Assembly (NCBI GenBank): GCA_964443225.1
Contig: CAYUCC010000021.1
Coordinates: forward strand, 7,638 to 71,637
Reading direction: 5' to 3'
Source: SSC4 sp964443225
GTDB taxonomy: Bacteria > Chloroflexota > Anaerolineae > SSC4 > Amarolineaceae
DNA length: 64,000 nt
Shown here one piece after another: positions 9,068 through 18,116 of this stretch. The stretch's first letter is position 1, and each line of letters opens with the position of its first letter. The position numbers and the translations under genes are program-made. The notes beneath the pieces are model-generated. The model was given only the letters and a program-made list of their open reading frames with translations, did no database searches and was not told where the DNA came from.

Positions 9068-9675
9068 AGGATGGAAACCTCCTCATTGAGTGTTGCATCA
9101 CAAAAATCACTACTGTGAGAATCTTATCAGTTCACCCGCGAAACGTCAAACGCTTTGAAACCACCGTATGACACGCCAAGGGTGTGGTGACCGCGAATCA
9201 CGCCAATCGGCGCGAATCTTATTTTGGTTTATCTGGTGTGCGACGTTGTGTGGATTGGGCGAAGGGTGTGAGCAGGCGTGTCACGCGTCGGTATGTCAGT
9301 CTGGTATGATTGAGAGCGTAACCTTTCCCCAGCCCATACTCAGGTGCACAAAACCTTCTCCGCAAAAAACCCTGGAAAGGATTCGCGCCGATTGGCGCGA
9401 TTCGCGGTTGAACCCAAATTCGCGGAGCTTTGTGGTCTGTGGTCGTAATGGATTGACACTGCGGTCGAATCGTGGTATGCTTTTGTTCAGATTTGGCCGT
9501 GTGTGCCGGCCCGTGCCACGCCCAATCGCCCGCTGTCCCGCCCAGCACGGGTACGCCCACACTTCTATTCGACACGTCAGGCCAGATCGATCCTAATTTG
9601 CGGTGGTGCTGCCGGGCAGCACGGCCTACCGCCCTCTCTGCCACTGCTGCCACCGTTCTGGAAGGAGAGGTTCTC
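9068..9675. other. Intergenic region with inverted dispersed repeats
   Basis: No gene is supported in these 608 bases. A 28-base sequence at 9191-9218 (CCGCGAATCACGCCAATCGG...) reappears inverted at 9380-9407 with one mismatch. Both are built of GCGAAT/GCGCC words of the kind dispersed through many environmental genomes. The promoter of the Kelch-protein gene must lie in the right part. Confidence 0.6.
9191..9407. repeat. Inverted pair of 28-bp repeats
   Basis: The arms 9191-9218 and 9380-9407 are reverse complements at 27 of 28 positions and are separated by 161 bases. They could pair in RNA or be two copies of a dispersed element in opposite orientation. Flanking bases do not extend the match. 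Confidence 0.75.
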
Positions 9676-10908
9676 GTGAAACGTTCAACCTCGATCATGA
9701 CCGCCGTCACCATTTTGACCCTGCTGGTGACTCTCTTCACCGTGACGGGTGCCGCGGCCGCGCCCGACGATCCGCCGTGGACCAACAGCACCGTACTGCC
9801 GGCACTGGAAGTGGCACGCTTCGATACCGAGGTCCACAACGGCAAGATGTACATGTTGGGTTATCGTGCCGGGACCGCTGGCACGACAGATGGCAGCGTT
9901 TGGGTGTTGGACCTGGCCACCCAGGTCTGGTCAGACACCGGTGTCGACATGCCGGTGCCGGTTTCCAACTACTCGATTGCCAAGCTGACCGATGCCAATG
10001 GGGTCGGTCTCTACGTGTTTGGTGGGCGCGACAGTGCCGGCGCCTGCACGACGACGGTGCAGGTCTATTACCCGGACACGAACACGACGGCCACACTCGC
10101 CACCGACCTGTGGGCGGGTCAGGTTAACGGTGCGATCGTATTCCCAGGTGCTGTGGAGGTTGTCGGCAACAAAGCCTATGCCTGGGGTGGCTTCTGCGGT
10201 GGCACTACCGCCCCATTTGTCGGCAGTGATACTTATATCTTCGACCCGGCGGCCGCGGCGGGCAGCCGTTGGACGGCTGGACCTGCCCTGCCGATAGGGA
10301 CTGCCTATTCAGCATCGGCGGTGCTCGACGGTCTCGTCTATTCCATCGGCGGTGACACGTTCGATGGTGCCAGCCTGATTGCACTGCCCGATGTGTATGC
10401 GCTCGATCCTGCCAACCTGGGAGCGGGCTGGGTGGCCAAGGCCAGCGTACCTGCACCGTCCACGGCGGTACCAGGCTGCGGTGAGACCCGCGCCTTTGGC
10501 TTCGACACGACCTCCGGCTGGTCTCTGGCCGGGCAGATCGTGCTGGCGGGCTGTGGCCAGTGGCCCGACCCATACCCGGACAGCTTCCTGTATACGGCTG
10601 CCTCGAACAGCTGGACCACCTTCGCCAACACCAACGTGGCCCGCCGCAACGGTGCCGGCGCCTTCATTATCGACCCCAGTGGCCTGACCGGCCGCATGTG
10701 GATCGGTGGTGGTTACATTCCTGGTGGTACCAACCTGGGTACTGACAGCACCGAAACCTATGACGTCACCCGCCAGCCACCCACCGCCGTGACCCTCGAG
10801 GAGTTCAGCACCGGCCCATCGGGCAACCTGGCGCTGGTCCTCGGCCTGGGCGCTGCCTTGATCGTGCTGCTGGGTGTGGCCCTGCGCGGCATCCGCCCGC
10901 ACGCCTGA
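9676..10908 (+). CDS. Exported Kelch-repeat protein with C-terminal membrane anchor
   Basis: This 410-aa protein starts at GTG 9676, five bases after a GGAGAGG site; the frame is open further upstream but without signal-peptide character. An N-terminal signal peptide (about residues 1-30, ending TGAAAA) leads into a Kelch-type propeller. Blades are recognisable by the YVFGG, AWGG, YSIGGD and WIGGGYI turns and by paired aromatics such as SVWVLDLATQVWSD and SFLYTAASNSWTT. A hydrophobic C-terminal helix (LALVLGLGAALIVLLGVAL) with a basic tail anchors it. It is likely displayed outside the membrane. Kelch propellers bind proteins or sugars; no enzymatic residues are apparent. A strong hairpin follows the gene. 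Confidence 0.85.
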   Translation: MKRSTSIMTAVTILTLLVTLFTVTGAAAAPDDPPWTNSTVLPALEVARFDTEVHNGKMYMLGYRAGTAGTTDGSVWVLDLATQVWSDTGVDMPVPVSNYSIAKLTDANGVGLYVFGGRDSAGACTTTVQVYYPDTNTTATLATDLWAGQVNGAIVFPGAVEVVGNKAYAWGGFCGGTTAPFVGSDTYIFDPAAAAGSRWTAGPALPIGTAYSASAVLDGLVYSIGGDTFDGASLIALPDVYALDPANLGAGWVAKASVPAPSTAVPGCGETRAFGFDTTSGWSLAGQIVLAGCGQWPDPYPDSFLYTAASNSWTTFANTNVARRNGAGAFIIDPSGLTGRMWIGGGYIPGGTNLGTDSTETYDVTRQPPTAVTLEEFSTGPSGNLALVLGLGAALIVLLGVALRGIRPHA

Positions 10909-10969
10909 TCGCCTCGCTGCACCAGCCGCCACGACGCATGGTCCTGGGCGGGACACCATGCGCAAACAA

Positions 10970-11002
10970 GAGGCCCGGTTTCTACATACGAAACCGGGCC
11001 TC
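10970..11002 (+). terminator. Hairpin after Kelch gene
   Basis: A perfect 13-bp stem, GAGGCCCGGTTTC with its complement at 10990-11002, encloses a 7-base loop, 61 bases after the stop codon. The following CTGTGTTG is only moderately T-rich, so termination is likely but not classical. Confidence 0.65.
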
Positions 11003-11330
11003 CTGTGTTGAGCGCAGACATGCCGTCGACGAATCTGCCACTGCATGATGCCTGGCGCACGCAAACACCTATCATTGGTAGGTCATTCCTCTGGCTCCCA
11101 CCAGTGGGCATCTGCTGTTTCGTAGACGACCATCGTTTCACGCAGATCGGCCAGATACAGGGGATCTGTTCCCCAAATCCGTTCAATCCGCTCCCCGAAT
11201 CCGTTGACAGCAATCCGCTCCCCCTACTCCGTACCCCCAAACTTGGTAAAACCGCCGTCATCGGCTAAAATAACCCTCACCGCGTGTGCCGCTCGGTGTA
11301 TGCGCGCAAACCCGTTCGCGCGTGACATAA

Positions 11331-11408
11331 GGGCTTGTCAAAGAATAACTTCCTGCAAAATGGCCGGAATTCGTCGCAAAGCACGGTAGGTTATTCTTTT
11401 ACAGGCCC
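11331..11408. mobile_element. 78-bp MITE-like element, copy A
   Basis: The element starts GGGCTTGTCAAAGAATAAC and ends with an imperfect 19-bp inverted copy of that sequence (two mismatches between ends). A second copy at 50221-50298 matches at about 71 of 78 positions. TAA flanks both sides and could be a target duplication. It carries no coding capacity. It lies just upstream of the nucleotidyltransferase gene, where it could affect expression. Confidence 0.7.
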
Positions 11409-11426
11409 TAACCTGACGAAGGCAAC

Positions 11427-12668
11427 ATGTTCGCTCTAGCATCGTTACCTCCCAGCGACCAGGCGCTCTTGATGGGCGTACGCCCGCCGCCCCGAGATCC
11501 AGCCGTTTGGCACCAGCTGACGCCGCATGACTGGAATGCCCTGGTTGGGCGCGCCCTGGCGTGTAACCTGGCGCCGCTGTTGTTCTACAACCTGCGCCAC
11601 GACGGCCTGCTCGATCACGTCCCAGCCGCGTCCCGTGAGTGCCTCTCTGCCGAGTACTACGCCTCGGTCCGCCGCCATCTGCTCTTCGAAGCCGAACTCG
11701 AACTGGTCCTGGTCGCTCTGCGCCAGCGTGGAATCACCCCCGTGCTGTTGAAGGGGATCGTGCTCGCCGAAACGACTTATCCCGATACGGGCCTGCGTCC
11801 CATGGCCGATGTCGACCTCTTGGTCCAGCACAGCGACCTGGACAACGTTGCGGCCGTTCTGCACCCACTGGGCTTTCGGGGAGCCGATGGGAGTGAGACG
11901 GTCGGTGATTTTTTCAACGGCGAGCTCTCGTTTGCCAAAGGTGCCCACCAGGAAACACTCACCCTCGAGTTTCACCAGGACCTGGTCCACAGCTGGAACT
12001 TCACCGCCCCGCTGGCGCTCGATACGGCACGTTTCTGGCAGCGTGCACGCCCGCTGGAGATCGCCGGTCAGCCCGTCAAACAGCTGGCGCTCGAAGATAT
12101 GCTGCTGCACCTCTGCCTGCACCGCGCGATGCACCATGGGTTTACCGGCCTCCCGGGCTACCTGGACATCACCTGGACCATCCACCGCTGGCGTGACCAG
12201 ATCGACTGGCCGGCGCTGACCAAACGCGCCCACGAACTGCAGGCCAGCACCGCCATCTTCGTGGCCCTGCAGCTGGCGCACGACCTGCTTGGTGCCAATG
12301 TACCGGCCGCCGTGCGCACCGCCCTGGCACCAGCCGCCTGGCGCCAGCAGCTGCTCAGCCGCCTGGTCGATCTCAATCTGATCATGACCGTCGACGTGAC
12401 ACCGTCCCAGGAAGACACCGGGCGGGTGCTCAACGTGGCGATCATCGATTCACCGCACGCGGCCGGACGCTGGATCCGCCTGCGGCTTTTCCCCGGTGTT
12501 CCCTGGCAGAAGACCAACTATGCACTGGACAGCGACCTGGCTGCCTACCTGTACGCCTTCTTCGTGCATCCCCTCCGCATCCTCGGTGGTTTTGCCGCGC
12601 GCGCCGGCCGCCTGGCGCTGCGGGCCAAACCCTGGGGCCAACCACGTTCATCCCACGAAAACATATAA
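11427..12668 (+). CDS. Nucleotidyltransferase family 5-like protein
   Basis: This 413-aa protein fits the uncharacterised nucleotidyltransferase group (Pfam NTP_transf_5 type). A region of ALRQRGITPVLLKGIVLAE precedes GLRPMADVDLLV, whose D-x-D pair is the expected metal-binding motif of the polymerase-beta fold, at about residues 128-133. HQDLVHSW and LHLCLHRAMHH follow, as is usual in the family. Members are often found near polysaccharide or peptide-natural-product genes, but substrates are not established. It stands alone between a MITE-like element and the asd promoter. ATG 11427 follows ACGAAGGCAAC, a weak ribosome site. Confidence 0.75.
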   Translation: MFALASLPPSDQALLMGVRPPPRDPAVWHQLTPHDWNALVGRALACNLAPLLFYNLRHDGLLDHVPAASRECLSAEYYASVRRHLLFEAELELVLVALRQRGITPVLLKGIVLAETTYPDTGLRPMADVDLLVQHSDLDNVAAVLHPLGFRGADGSETVGDFFNGELSFAKGAHQETLTLEFHQDLVHSWNFTAPLALDTARFWQRARPLEIAGQPVKQLALEDMLLHLCLHRAMHHGFTGLPGYLDITWTIHRWRDQIDWPALTKRAHELQASTAIFVALQLAHDLLGANVPAAVRTALAPAAWRQQLLSRLVDLNLIMTVDVTPSQEDTGRVLNVAIIDSPHAAGRWIRLRLFPGVPWQKTNYALDSDLAAYLYAFFVHPLRILGGFAARAGRLALRAKPWGQPRSSHENI

Positions 12669-12688
12669 TCTTTTTCGTCGCCGGTAAC

Positions 12689-12717
12689 TTGACGTATGGT
12701 CCTGAAACAGGTATCAT
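12689..12717 (+). promoter_or_regulatory. Sigma-70-type promoter for asd run
   Basis: The -35 box TTGACG (12689-12694) and -10 box TATCAT (12712-12717) are separated by 17 bases and lie about 90 bases before the aspartate-semialdehyde dehydrogenase start. Confidence 0.65.
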
Positions 12718-12807
12718 ACGGCGGCGTTACGGGAAACGATGCCTGGCGCAGTCCGGGCGTTGGCCCCTGGGACTGCAAAAAAAACAATCACGAGTTGAAG
12801 CAACGGG

Positions 12808-13968
12808 ATGAACATGGCAAACGATTCGTCGAACTCGCATGGACCGCAGGCGGCAAAGATTCGTGTGGGTGTTCTCGGTGCCACGGGCGCCGTGGGCCAG
12901 CGTTTCGTGAGTCTCCTGGCTGACCACCCGTGGTTCGATCTGCGGGTACTGGCCGCATCGGGCCGCTCGGCGGGCCGGCGTTACGCCGATGCCTGTCACT
13001 GGTACCTGGACGAACCGATGCCAGAGGCCGTGCGTGACAGGTTGCTGCAGCACGGTGAACCAGGCATCGATTGTGAAATCCTCTTTTCAGCCGTGCCCAA
13101 CAGCATGGCCGGCCCACTCGAAGAACAGATGGCGGCTGCGGGCTATGCAATCTTTTCCAACGCCGGCTCACACCGGCGCGGCCGCGATGTGCCGCTGCTG
13201 ATTCCCGAAGTCAATCCCGACCATACGGCACTCGTCGAACACCAGCGCGCACAGCGGGGCTGGCGCGGCTTCATCGTGACCAATCCCAACTGCACGGCCA
13301 CCCACCTGACCTGTGCCCTCAAGCCGCTGCACGACGCATTTGGGCTGCGCCGCGTCTTCGTCGTGTCGATGCAGGCCGTATCGGGGGCGGGCTACCCCGG
13401 TATCTCGGCGTTGGACATCATCGACAACGTGATTCCGTATATTTCCAACGAAGAAGACAAAGTCGTATCCGAACCGTGCAAGATGCTCGGTGTCTATCGG
13501 GGCGACCACATCGAAGAGATCAGCCTGCGCATCAGCGCACACTGCAACCGCGTGCAGACCCGAGACGCCCACCTGGAGTGTGTGTCGGTGGAGTTGACAC
13601 GGGCGGCAGATGCCGCTGAAGTCCGGGCGGCATGGGAAGGCTTCCAGGGACTGCCGCAGCGCCTGGGGCTGCCGTCGGCGCCGGCCCGCTTCATCGAGGT
13701 GCGCGCCGAAGCCGATCGCCCGCAGCCGCGGCGTGACCGCCACGCCGGTCACGGCATGACCACATCGATCGGTCGTTTGCGTGCGTGCGAGCTGCTCGAT
13801 TACAAATTCGTCCTCCTCGGCCACAATACGATTCGTGGGGCCGCCGGTGGATCGATACTCAACGCCGAGTTGATGGTGGCGCAGGGTTATTTCGGCGCAC
13901 GCGCCGTGGCCGCCTCAACCCAGGCCGCCCTGGCAGCCAACCAGCTGCCGTTGTGGCCCCGCACATAA
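12808..13968 (+). CDS. asd: Aspartate-semialdehyde dehydrogenase, archaeal/fungal type
   Basis: This 386-aa enzyme reduces aspartyl phosphate to the semialdehyde in Lys/Thr/Met synthesis. The NADP-binding opening is KIRVGVLGATGAVGQRF; SNAGSHRRG lies in the active-site region. The catalytic cysteine is in NPNCTATHLTC (about residue 162) and the base histidine is in ISAHCNR (about 245). The layout and length fit the archaeal/fungal branch, which also contains malonyl-CoA reductases, rather than the common bacterial one. Start is ATG 12808 or ATG 12814. It heads a three-gene run with a HAD-like protein and a DUF1015 protein. Because malonyl-CoA reductase is related, biochemical confirmation would be needed to exclude that role. 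Confidence 0.85.
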   Translation: MNMANDSSNSHGPQAAKIRVGVLGATGAVGQRFVSLLADHPWFDLRVLAASGRSAGRRYADACHWYLDEPMPEAVRDRLLQHGEPGIDCEILFSAVPNSMAGPLEEQMAAAGYAIFSNAGSHRRGRDVPLLIPEVNPDHTALVEHQRAQRGWRGFIVTNPNCTATHLTCALKPLHDAFGLRRVFVVSMQAVSGAGYPGISALDIIDNVIPYISNEEDKVVSEPCKMLGVYRGDHIEEISLRISAHCNRVQTRDAHLECVSVELTRAADAAEVRAAWEGFQGLPQRLGLPSAPARFIEVRAEADRPQPRRDRHAGHGMTTSIGRLRACELLDYKFVLLGHNTIRGAAGGSILNAELMVAQGYFGARAVAASTQAALAANQLPLWPRT

Positions 13969-13989
13969 CGTTCGACAGGGAGGCAGTGG

Positions 13990-15150
13990 ATGCAACTGTT
14001 TGGAACTATGACGCTTGCGGACGTGACCGGCAACCTGGTCGTGTACCGCAACCTGAATGCGCAGGACCGGCGCATTCCCCCGCTGCGGTCAGCGTGGCAG
14101 GAGATGGACCTGCCCTCGCGGCGCATTCCGCGCAAACACGAACTGGATTACGCACGGGCGGCCGCCTGGATCATCGAACGCGTCTGTGAGGTGACTCACG
14201 CACGGGGTAATGTCGACGAGTTGATCTTCCTGGGTGATACCGCCCTGGCGGACGGCAACGCTTTCCGCAACATTGCCAAGATCGGCCGCTGGCCCGGCTG
14301 GGCATTCATTGGGTCGGGCGTGGACGAAGGCAAAACCGGCCCGACGACCATGCAGCAGGAACCGGACAACGTGACCATTGCTGGCCGCTGGAATGCCCTG
14401 GCGCCGTGGGTGCGCACGATCCTGGATGAGGGTGCGCGGCTCGATGACCGTACCGCGATCGTGATCGACATGGACAAAACCTTCATTGGCGCGCGCGGCC
14501 GCAACAGCAAGGTGATCGACGAAGCGCGCCTGGCAGGCCTGCGTACGACGATGCACGAGCTGTTGGGCTCACAGTTCAACCAGGACGCGTTCGAGGACGT
14601 GTACTTCGAGCTCAACCAGCCTCAGTACCACGCCTTCACCGCTGATAATCAGGACTACCTGGCCTACGTCTGTTTGATCGTTAGCTCAGGCGTCATCTCG
14701 CGCGCAGCGCTGCAGGAATGCCTGATCGATGAGATGGGTATGACCTTCCCGCAGTTCGTGCGCTGGGCCGACATGCGCCTGGCAGCGGCCAATCAACCGG
14801 AGCTGGCCGATATTCATTACAGCTTCTACAAGCTGATGGAAAGTGACGATCCCACGCCGTTCAAAACCTTCCGCCGGCGCGAGTACCTGGCAACCCTCGC
14901 CCGTATGAACAGCGTGGCCGATGACGCGCCGCCGGCAGAGCACCTGGCCAACGAGATCTGTATCACCAACGAGATCGTGGAAATCAGCCGCTGGTTCCAA
15001 CAGCGCGGTGCCGTGATCGTGGTGCTGTCCGACAAACCGGATGAGGCCTCTCTCCCCGAACCTGACCAGGAACGGGCCGGTTACGTGCCCCTGCACCACG
15101 CGCCCACGCACGTGGTGGGCCAGTCGATTGCGAGTGAGCTGCCCAAGTGA
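13990..15150 (+). CDS. HAD-superfamily-like protein of unknown function
   Basis: This 386-aa protein starts 21 bp after asd, behind an AGGGAGG site. A HAD motif I candidate lies in the middle of the chain (IVIDMDKTFIGARGR, about 158-172), and a late VIVVLSDKPDEA could supply motif II Ser and motif III Lys. The first 150 residues (LDYARAAAWIIERVCEV, LIFLGDTALADGNAFRNIA) resemble no family that I recognise. If the HAD reading is right, the protein has an unusually long N-terminal part and a large cap between motifs I and II. Conserved pairing with asd is suggested by the tight spacing. Function is unknown. Confidence 0.7.
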   Translation: MQLFGTMTLADVTGNLVVYRNLNAQDRRIPPLRSAWQEMDLPSRRIPRKHELDYARAAAWIIERVCEVTHARGNVDELIFLGDTALADGNAFRNIAKIGRWPGWAFIGSGVDEGKTGPTTMQQEPDNVTIAGRWNALAPWVRTILDEGARLDDRTAIVIDMDKTFIGARGRNSKVIDEARLAGLRTTMHELLGSQFNQDAFEDVYFELNQPQYHAFTADNQDYLAYVCLIVSSGVISRAALQECLIDEMGMTFPQFVRWADMRLAAANQPELADIHYSFYKLMESDDPTPFKTFRRREYLATLARMNSVADDAPPAEHLANEICITNEIVEISRWFQQRGAVIVVLSDKPDEASLPEPDQERAGYVPLHHAPTHVVGQSIASELPK

Positions 15151-15221
15151 GAACGTGCGGCACGCTCACCTTACACGCGGTTCATTTCACCTGGCCTGTC
15201 TGGGATCGGACACCGTAGCAC

Positions 15222-16511
15222 ATGCCCACCATACGTCCATTCCGCGCCTGGCGTTATGCCATCACCGCAGGTGACCTGGCCAATCTCCTCGTCCCACCGT
15301 ACGACATCATCAGTCCGGCGGGACAGGATGTCTTTTATGCCCGCCATCCGCACAACCTGATCCGTCTCGAACTGGGGCGCGATGCGGCGGGTGATGGCGC
15401 AGCGACGAACCGTTATACACGGGCCGCCGCCAACCTGGCCGATTGGCGGGCGCAGGGGGTCGTCGTCCGTGACCACCTTCCCGCCTTCTACGTATACCAG
15501 CAGACGTTCACTTTACCGGGTTCATCCGAAACCCTGACGCGCACCGGTCTGCTGGGCAGTCTGCAGCTGTCCCCCTGGGGAGAAGGAATCCGCCCCCACG
15601 AACGGACGTTTCCCAGCGCCAAGGCCGACCGCCTGGCGCTCCTGGAGCATACCCAGGTCGAAACAGGCTCGATTTTTACCTTCTGCCGCGATCGGTCGCA
15701 CACCTTCAGGCCGCTCCTGATGTCTCGCACGGCGCTGCCACCCACGGCGGCGTTTGTCGACGATGCCGGCGTCGAACACCGCCTGTGGCACCTGGATGAT
15801 CCTGTCCAGCTGCGTGGTTTGTCCACTGCCATCGGCCAGCAGACGTTGTACGTGGCCGATGGGCATCACCGCTACGAGACCGCCCTGAACTACCAGCGGC
15901 AGATGGGTGATGGCGGGGGCAGCCGGCCCTGGGACTACGTCCTGGTGTACATCACCGCGTTGGACGATCCGGGACTGCGCATCCAGGCGGCCCATCGCTG
16001 CTTACACGACGTCCCCGGCCTCACACCGGCCGGCGCATTGGCCGCGTTGAACGGCCATTTTGATTCCGAACGGGTACCCGATACCGGTCAGCTGCAGCAG
16101 CGCCTGGCCGCGGCTGCTCCGGGTGCCGGTTGGTTCGGCCTGCTGCTGCCCGGCACCACCGGCGGCTGGCTGCTGCGGCCGCGCCCCGGGCTGACACTGC
16201 CGGGTCACGTTCCCGCCGTGCTTGCCGACCTGGACGTCAACAAACTTCAGCAGTGGGTACTGCAGCCCTTGCTCGAAACGGTCACCCATGACCTGGCCGA
16301 CAAACGTTTCATTGCCTACGATGCCGACGTCGCCCAGGTCATTCGGTCCGTCAGCGCCGGCACGTACCAGGCCGGTTTGCTGCTGAACCCAACCACCCTC
16401 GAACAATTATGTGCCGTTGCCGACGCGGGTGCCGTCATGCCACAAAAAGCGACCTTTTTTTATCCCAAACTGGCGTCGGGTATCGTGATGTACGACGTGG
16501 CGACGTTTTGA
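15222..16511 (+). CDS. DUF1015 family protein
   Basis: This 429-aa protein has the hallmarks of DUF1015: the opening IRPFRAWRYA, LVPPYDIISPAGQ, ENP-equivalent PHNLIRLELGRD, RPHERTFPSAKADRL and YVADGHHRYETAL at about residues 207-219. The ADGHHR motif recalls the ParB/sulfiredoxin-like fold, and some relatives are serine kinases; whether this one phosphorylates serine is unknown. DUF1015 genes often sit near serine or aspartate-family metabolism, which fits the asd gene two positions upstream. The start at ATG 15222 lies 71 bp after the HAD-like gene. Confidence 0.85.
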   Translation: MPTIRPFRAWRYAITAGDLANLLVPPYDIISPAGQDVFYARHPHNLIRLELGRDAAGDGAATNRYTRAAANLADWRAQGVVVRDHLPAFYVYQQTFTLPGSSETLTRTGLLGSLQLSPWGEGIRPHERTFPSAKADRLALLEHTQVETGSIFTFCRDRSHTFRPLLMSRTALPPTAAFVDDAGVEHRLWHLDDPVQLRGLSTAIGQQTLYVADGHHRYETALNYQRQMGDGGGSRPWDYVLVYITALDDPGLRIQAAHRCLHDVPGLTPAGALAALNGHFDSERVPDTGQLQQRLAAAAPGAGWFGLLLPGTTGGWLLRPRPGLTLPGHVPAVLADLDVNKLQQWVLQPLLETVTHDLADKRFIAYDADVAQVIRSVSAGTYQAGLLLNPTTLEQLCAVADAGAVMPQKATFFYPKLASGIVMYDVATF

Positions 16512-16523
16512 GCGGGCGCGGTG

Positions 16524-17252
16524 ATGACGCAGCGATGGATCGCGATGGGTGTGGTATATAAACTTCTGTACCAGTTGAATCGTTACACCTTCAACGGCTG
16601 GCCATTGGACCGTTGGCTGATAGTTGGGTTGCTTGGATTGGGTATTCTGGCCGCGTTGGGGTGGTTGCCGGCGGGCCGATGGGCGTTGGCGGCTGTGGTG
16701 CTGGTTCTGGGAATCGGACTTGTCCTGCGGACCGTCGTGCGGCGACACGACTACGTACGGTTCAAAGTTGGCAACTTGCCCATGGCGAACCCTGCGCTGC
16801 CGTTGGCCGCATTGGAGCACGTACCGGTGTACGCAACCGGCCGGTTCGAGGTCAACGACGAAGCACGGCGTTTCAGCGCCCTGCCCGCCGAATACACAGC
16901 GTTTGCCGTGCGTGAGCACGCCATCCTGGCCCGCGTACAGCCCTCCCGTTTTCTGCTGGTGGGACGCTGGCCAGAAGAACAGGTTGGCATGTGGTACATC
17001 TTTTTCCGGCCGCAGGCCATTCGGAGCGTTCGCCAGGGCAGTCTGGCCTTTGGCCGGCGGGTCGGACCTGCGCTGCGGATCGAAATCGAGGTGACAAAAA
17101 AGGCCGAAAACGGCCAAAGCTTACGGTCAGCTGCCAAAGATCGTGTGTATAATGACGTCGTGTACCTGGTGTTCGATTCAACAAACGATTGCCAGCGCGT
17201 CTGGGCCAACCTGGCGGCCGACGCTCCGGCGAGTGCGTCAGCCGCAGCTTGA
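16524..17252 (+). CDS. Membrane protein with two N-terminal helices and a soluble domain
   Basis: This 242-aa protein has two adjacent hydrophobic segments (about residues 32-50 and 53-70), then a cytoplasmic-looking beta-rich domain (VYATGRFEVNDEARRFSAL, LVGRWPEEQVGMWYIFFRP, RIEIEVTKKAENG) that looks PH-like. GTG 16521 and ATG 16524 are both possible starts; ATG is preferred. I do not recognise the family. It lies 12 bp after the DUF1015 gene and 45 bp before the NYN gene on the same strand. Confidence 0.7.
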   Translation: MTQRWIAMGVVYKLLYQLNRYTFNGWPLDRWLIVGLLGLGILAALGWLPAGRWALAAVVLVLGIGLVLRTVVRRHDYVRFKVGNLPMANPALPLAALEHVPVYATGRFEVNDEARRFSALPAEYTAFAVREHAILARVQPSRFLLVGRWPEEQVGMWYIFFRPQAIRSVRQGSLAFGRRVGPALRIEIEVTKKAENGQSLRSAAKDRVYNDVVYLVFDSTNDCQRVWANLAADAPASASAAA

Positions 17253-17297
17253 CAACTGTAGCTTAACAATGGAATAACGATTATTGTATGAGGGATT

Positions 17298-18107
17298 ATG
17301 AATCACACGTATTATCAACCGCAAAATTCGAATCAGCCGTCGAACCATGGAAGACCCCCATTTTCGTCCGAGGAAACGCCGGCACACCGTGCCAACGGGA
17401 CGGGACCGCGTCACGATCAGGCTGAAAGCAGCGACGTTGCCGTGTTCGTTGATTTCGAGAATATTGTTTACTCGACACGCAACTGCCTGAATGTCAACCC
17501 CGATTTCGGTGTCCTGATGAACTGGTGTCGTCAGTTCGGGCGGGTGGTCATCGCGCGCGCCTACGCCGACTGGCGCCGCCATGCGCCCACCGTCTCGTCG
17601 ATCCTGCACAACCACGACATCGACCCGGTCTTTGTGCCCAGCTACCAGTACGGCCGCAGCGGTAACAACCACGGCTCGATCAAAAACAGCGTGGACATGC
17701 ACCTGTGTGTCGATGCCATGCGCGTGCTGTACCGCTATCCGCACCTCGATACGTTCGTCCTGATCAGTGGTGACCGCGATTTCATTCCACTCGTGCGGGC
17801 GCTGCGGATGGAAGGCAAAACCGTTTTTGGGATCGGTGTTGCGGACACGACGTCCAACTACCTGGGCCGCGCCGTTGACAATTTTGTCTTCTACCAGGAG
17901 CTGGTCGGCCGCCCGCTGCCGGCGCGTAACAGCGGTGTGACAGAGAGCACGCCCACCGTGCCACCGGAAGAGGAGGTTGCAGCACCGCCAAACGACAGCG
18001 GGACGGAGCCGGTGGTGGTGCCGGAGCCGGCCGGACCTGCGCCCCAGGCGTACGATGACGGGTTGTGGGACAGTCTGTTGGACGATGACAACTCCGCCGC
18101 GGTATGA
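17298..18107 (+). CDS. NYN-domain (LabA/DUF88, PIN-like) ribonuclease candidate
   Basis: This 269-aa protein has a disordered N-terminus of about 45 residues, then a NYN domain: DVAVFVDFENIVYSTR carries the first acidic residues, KNSVDMHLCVDAM the second, and LISGDRDFIPLVRALR the third. FGIGVADTTSNYL closes the fold. The acidic set is complete, so metal-dependent RNA cleavage is plausible. The C-terminal 60 residues are acidic and Pro-rich (PPEEEVAAPP, WDSLLDDDNS). A GAGGG site precedes ATG 17298. It ends 9 bp before the DhaR-like regulator, suggesting one transcript. Confidence 0.85.
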   Translation: MNHTYYQPQNSNQPSNHGRPPFSSEETPAHRANGTGPRHDQAESSDVAVFVDFENIVYSTRNCLNVNPDFGVLMNWCRQFGRVVIARAYADWRRHAPTVSSILHNHDIDPVFVPSYQYGRSGNNHGSIKNSVDMHLCVDAMRVLYRYPHLDTFVLISGDRDFIPLVRALRMEGKTVFGIGVADTTSNYLGRAVDNFVFYQELVGRPLPARNSGVTESTPTVPPEEEVAAPPNDSGTEPVVVPEPAGPAPQAYDDGLWDSLLDDDNSAAV

Positions 18108-18116
18108 ACCCGGATC

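Larger units (their letters stand above)
10909..11426. other. Intergenic region with terminator hairpin, repeats and 78-bp element
   Basis: These 518 bases hold no supported gene. They contain the terminator-like hairpin at 10970-11002, two copies of CAATCCGCTCCCC (near 11185 and 11212), a short GGAGTAC-type heptamer remnant at 11226-11239 (minus sense) and a 78-bp element with terminal inverted repeats at 11331-11408. Confidence 0.6.
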
